In this document: one piece after another, positions 12,254 to 15,000 of the stretch
How positions within the stretch are numbered: position 1 is the first letter of the stretch
Layout: the number at the start of each line of letters is the position of its first letter
Assembly (NCBI GenBank): GCA_000818945.1
Contig: KN805385.1
Location: 1 to 15,000, forward strand
Direction: 5' to 3'
From: Schizochytrium sp. CCTCC M209059
Lineage: Eukaryota > Sar > Bigyra > Thraustochytrida > Thraustochytriidae
DNA length: 15,000 bases
Program-made: the position numbers and the translations under genes
Notes under the pieces: model-generated
What the model saw: the letters and a program-made list of their open reading frames with translations, nothing else
Told to the model about the DNA's origin: nothing
Databases searched by the model: none

Positions 12254-15000
12254 CTACTCGTTTGCGCCTGCACTCCGATCCAAGAGCGCCATGCCGTTTG
12301 CAATCTTGGAATTCAGTCTACTCAAGACGTTCTTCGGATTTCCCGTTCTCTCTTCCGTGGAGGATTGCTGGTTAGGAAAAGACGGCGGCGCGGGGGCGAC
12401 GACGGCAGACTTGCCCTCAAAATCCTCCGTCTCGCGGCAAGAACCTGGACTCCGCAAGGTCCCAGTGCTCGCCGCACCAAGGTTTTGGGAAAGCTTGATT
12501 GGGGGCAAAGAAGGCAAAACGGATGAAGTGGACCGAACGGGACTACTGGGCGGGCGCTCAGGGAGATCGACTTCGTCAGACGAATCAACATGTTTGACGC
12601 CAAGACCCACAGCACTCCTAACAATCCCGCTCTCGTCTTCGTGCGAGTGAATCAGTGTTCTGTGTTGCCTCCTGCCATTGCGAGGGTGCGAGATGCGGTC
12701 ACTCAGCTGGTGTTGCTGGTGCTGCTGCTGATGAGGATATTGCTGCACCTGGGGGGATTGCTTTAAAGGCATCTGCTGCTGGGTTCTGAATTGGTGCACA
12801 TCGTCGTTGTTGACTGCGGTGCTGAACCCAGGCTGCGATTCCGACTTGCTCACGCGCATCATCGTCCTGTTTGGAGATATCGGGCCTTGTAAACGTCCTG
12901 AGGTTGCGTCGGGAAAATACGCCTCGCTGCTATTTCCAATGTGCCCGCTACTCGTAGTTGTCGTGGGCGCCGTAGCGGATGTTTCCTGGGCTGCAGCCGA
13001 AGCCGCGGCATGTTGACGGCTCAACCAAGTGTTGGTCTTCTTCAAACGAGCGCGTGCTTGCTGACTCCGCGTGCCGTGCGAAACTCGCCCTCGCTGTTTC
13101 CCCGCGACAGAAGTATTGCCCCCACCTAAACCGCTTGCATTCGATCCAAGCGAAGGCCCTGCCGGTGGCATCCCACTGGCAAGCGGCTTGGTCTGGTCCT
13201 CAGCGCCGCCTTCCGACGCAGGCATTGCACTTGTCGAAGAAACCGAATCTTTCGTGGGACCTGGACCACTGCTCGGGAGCATTGTTCCAGAGGCACTTGC
13301 CGATGAGACGAGGGGCATTGATGCGGGCAATTCTGACGAGGCAGACGCTACAACGCCAGAAGAGGCTGCGCTGCTTGACGATGCAGCGGAATTTCTTGCT
13401 TTGCTCTTTCCACGTGTGGCTCGTTCCGCACGTTTTGTAAGGGCGCTCTGCCGTAGATACGGATGAGAGCGCTTGACGTGATAGGGTCCTGCTTGGTGAC
13501 CCGCGAGCGCCGCCCGACGGCTTGACTTTGAACGTCTATCGCGATCCAGACCCCCATTGAGGCCGACGCTCACCTTTGCCCGGCCAGGACGCCGAATTCC
13601 GCTCGGTGCCTGAGCTGTTGTTGCTGAAGTCGAAGATGAGGAAACCGCTTCTGGAACTTCGTTATTGCTCCGTGGCTTGGCCCTTGAAGAGATACTGCCT
13701 CCATCGCTAGCGCGGCTCTGGTGGCTGCGGGCACTCCCGAGCGATGAGACCCCAATGCGTGGAATATGGCCTCGGGGGTCGTCCGAAGCCGACGAGCGGT
13801 CCCGGGCGCTATTTGCAGGCCCTGCAGCAGCGTAGGGGTTGCTGAGTTCGATTCGCTTGAGCTCCTCTTCAAGTCGGTGCAAGGGAAACATTTGGCGACC
13901 TGTCACCGGCGAGGGGAGGCCGTATGCGGATATGCGAGCAAGTCCCGGTCCTGAGTTGTTTCCACGATCAAGGATTCCCTCGGCGGGGCGAGGCACTGCG
14001 TTCTGCTCGCCGTGGGTTGAGCGCTGCTGACATGCTTGCGCCTGGCGAGGCAAGTGCTGGCTCGCGTGGACATGGGAACGGTGAAGGTGTTGCTGGTGGA
14101 GGTGCTGCTGACCAACCCCACGCTGTCGAAAGGATCCACTGGTGGGTCGCGAAACATTTCGCGGCGTCGGCGTTCCGGGCGCCATGGGTGCTCCCGTGGG
14201 TAGCGACTGGAGCATGTGCAAAGATTCGAGGTCGGAAAAGTGAACCTCCAAAGCGCCGTCGACGGTGGACTCTCCGACACCGTTGTCTTCGAGAAGTTTG
14301 CGCTGCTCCTCTATGATATCATCACGTACCTGGAGCTGGTCCAAAAGTCGCTGAATAAGCATATCCTTGTATTGAACAGAGCAGCGATGCAACATGCGAC
14401 TACGCTCGAGCTCCATGTTTTCCAGCTCGAGCATGCCGATGCGGTACTCGAGCTCCATGAGCTCACGACGCTCCTCGCTCGTAATGCGCGTTTCCATTTG
14501 CGTGCGCAGGGCGGCAGAGGCCTTTTCGTTCTCGGCGAGACGCCTTTCGATATCCGCCTTGAGCTGGCTGTTCTTTTGGTTAGCACGCTGAAGCTGCTGC
14601 GTCTCGATGCGCGCAGCACGTACGTTTGGCGGCTCAGTGACAATAGAGAGGTCTTGGAGGATCTTTTTTCGGGCGCGTTTGCGTTTGCGAAGTCTACGTG
14701 ACTCCCGCTTGCTCTCGTCCGCAGAGTCTTCGCCTTCATCGTCAGCCTCGCTGTCCTGTCCGCCGCCACCGACTTCATTTGAAGGGCCCAAAAGTTCTTC
14801 GTCTTCCTCTCGCGAATCGGCTGCGGCTAGAGCATCGCGGCGCTCTTGAATGGCAGCTTTGCGTTGAACGCTGTCTTCCCACCGCTGAATGACCACACGA
14901 TGCAGTTCCATTTCGGAGTTGTTGGCGATGTTCTGGGCTTCAATCTCGATCAATGAACGGCACAGCTGCATACGTTCCTTAAAGTTCAGCACAAGCTGCT
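12254..15000 (-). CDS. KIF19-like kinesin-8, C-terminal part (5' end beyond the window)
   Basis: The frame is open through the right edge, so only about 915 C-terminal residues are seen and the motor domain must lie beyond 15000. Counting from the codon at 14992, the tail matches animal KIF19 block by block: a helix with SLIEIEAQN (13-21), VVIQRWE (33-39), an acidic then basic spacer (60-112), EPPNVRAAR (120-128), RITSEERREL...RIGMLELEN (169-192) and RDDIIEEQRKLLEDN (223-237). KIF19 is a kinesin-8 that walks to the plus end of ciliary microtubules, depolymerises them and limits cilium length. Residues 260-912 are Ser/Gln/Pro/Arg-rich and predicted disordered, with His/Gln runs near 300-320 and 760-790; the KRKRARKK cluster (103-110) may bind microtubules. 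The end is TAG at 12254-12256. A flagellated stage is implied. Identification rests on remembered family features. Confidence 0.82.
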   Translation of the reverse strand, partial: QLVLNFKERMQLCRSLIEIEAQNIANNSEMELHRVVIQRWEDSVQRKAAIQERRDALAAADSREEDEELLGPSNEVGGGGQDSEADDEGEDSADESKRESRRLRKRKRARKKILQDLSIVTEPPNVRAARIETQQLQRANQKNSQLKADIERRLAENEKASAALRTQMETRITSEERRELMELEYRIGMLELENMELERSRMLHRCSVQYKDMLIQRLLDQLQVRDDIIEEQRKLLEDNGVGESTVDGALEVHFSDLESLHMLQSLPTGAPMAPGTPTPRNVSRPTSGSFRQRGVGQQHLHQQHLHRSHVHASQHLPRQAQACQQRSTHGEQNAVPRPAEGILDRGNNSGPGLARISAYGLPSPVTGRQMFPLHRLEEELKRIELSNPYAAAGPANSARDRSSASDDPRGHIPRIGVSSLGSARSHQSRASDGGSISSRAKPRSNNEVPEAVSSSSTSATTAQAPSGIRRPGRAKVSVGLNGGLDRDRRSKSSRRAALAGHQAGPYHVKRSHPYLRQSALTKRAERATRGKSKARNSAASSSSAASSGVVASASSELPASMPLVSSASASGTMLPSSGPGPTKDSVSSTSAMPASEGGAEDQTKPLASGMPPAGPSLGSNASGLGGGNTSVAGKQRGRVSHGTRSQQARARLKKTNTWLSRQHAAASAAAQETSATAPTTTTSSGHIGNSSEAYFPDATSGRLQGPISPNRTMMRVSKSESQPGFSTAVNNDDVHQFRTQQQMPLKQSPQVQQYPHQQQHQQHQLSDRISHPRNGRRQHRTLIHSHEDESGIVRSAVGLGVKHVDSSDEVDLPERPPSSPVRSTSSVLPSLPPIKLSQNLGAASTGTLRSPGSCRETEDFEGKSAVVAPAPPSFPNQQSSTEERTGNPKNVLSRLNSKIANGMALLDRSAGANE

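Overview
The window looks like nuclear DNA of a single-celled eukaryote with a compact, intron-poor genome. The genes are eukaryotic (40S ribosomal protein, TFIIA-like subunit, kinesin tail, type II membrane sulfotransferases). The recognisable coding regions run uninterrupted, spacers are mostly 100 to 650 bases, and spacers are rich in GA, CAG and other simple repeats. A kinesin resembling KIF19 implies a flagellated stage, and large membrane-anchored sulfotransferases imply sulfated extracellular polysaccharide. Together these fit a labyrinthulomycete/thraustochytrid-type stramenopile. That assignment is inference from gene content, not a sequence match.

Layout, left to right: a small ribosomal subunit protein eS19 gene (+, 294-764); a ubiquitin-like-domain membrane protein of the TMUB/Dsc3 type (+, 1224-2138); a kinase-fold protein with HGD catalytic loop (+, 2657-3682), flanked by copies of a short repeat; two large tandem paralogues on the minus strand (4203-6746 and 7399-9972), each with a membrane anchor and two different sulfotransferase domains in one chain; a divergently transcribed gene resembling the TFIIA large subunit (+, 10461-11483); an unrecognised coiled-coil protein (-, 11620-12213); and the C-terminal part of a KIF19-like kinesin-8 (-, 12254 to beyond the right edge).

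The most unusual part is the sulfotransferase pair. Each protein joins a Sulfotransfer_2-like domain (HS 2-O-/6-O-sulfotransferase type) to a Sulfotransfer_1-like domain (NDST/HS3ST type) through a linker that carries two C-x5-C-W motifs. The upstream copy (7399-9972) keeps the PAPS-loop lysine in both domains. The downstream copy (4203-6746) has lost it in the N-terminal domain but keeps it in the C-terminal domain, so one protein may be bifunctional and the other half-dead. Between the two genes, just upstream of the downstream copy, lies a near-perfect 26-bp tandem array with ten MYB-type CAGTTG cores.

Start codons were set at the first in-frame ATG after an upstream stop. Some longer open frames begin at GTG or TTG and were trimmed. 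No tRNA, rRNA, CRISPR or recognisable transposase was seen.
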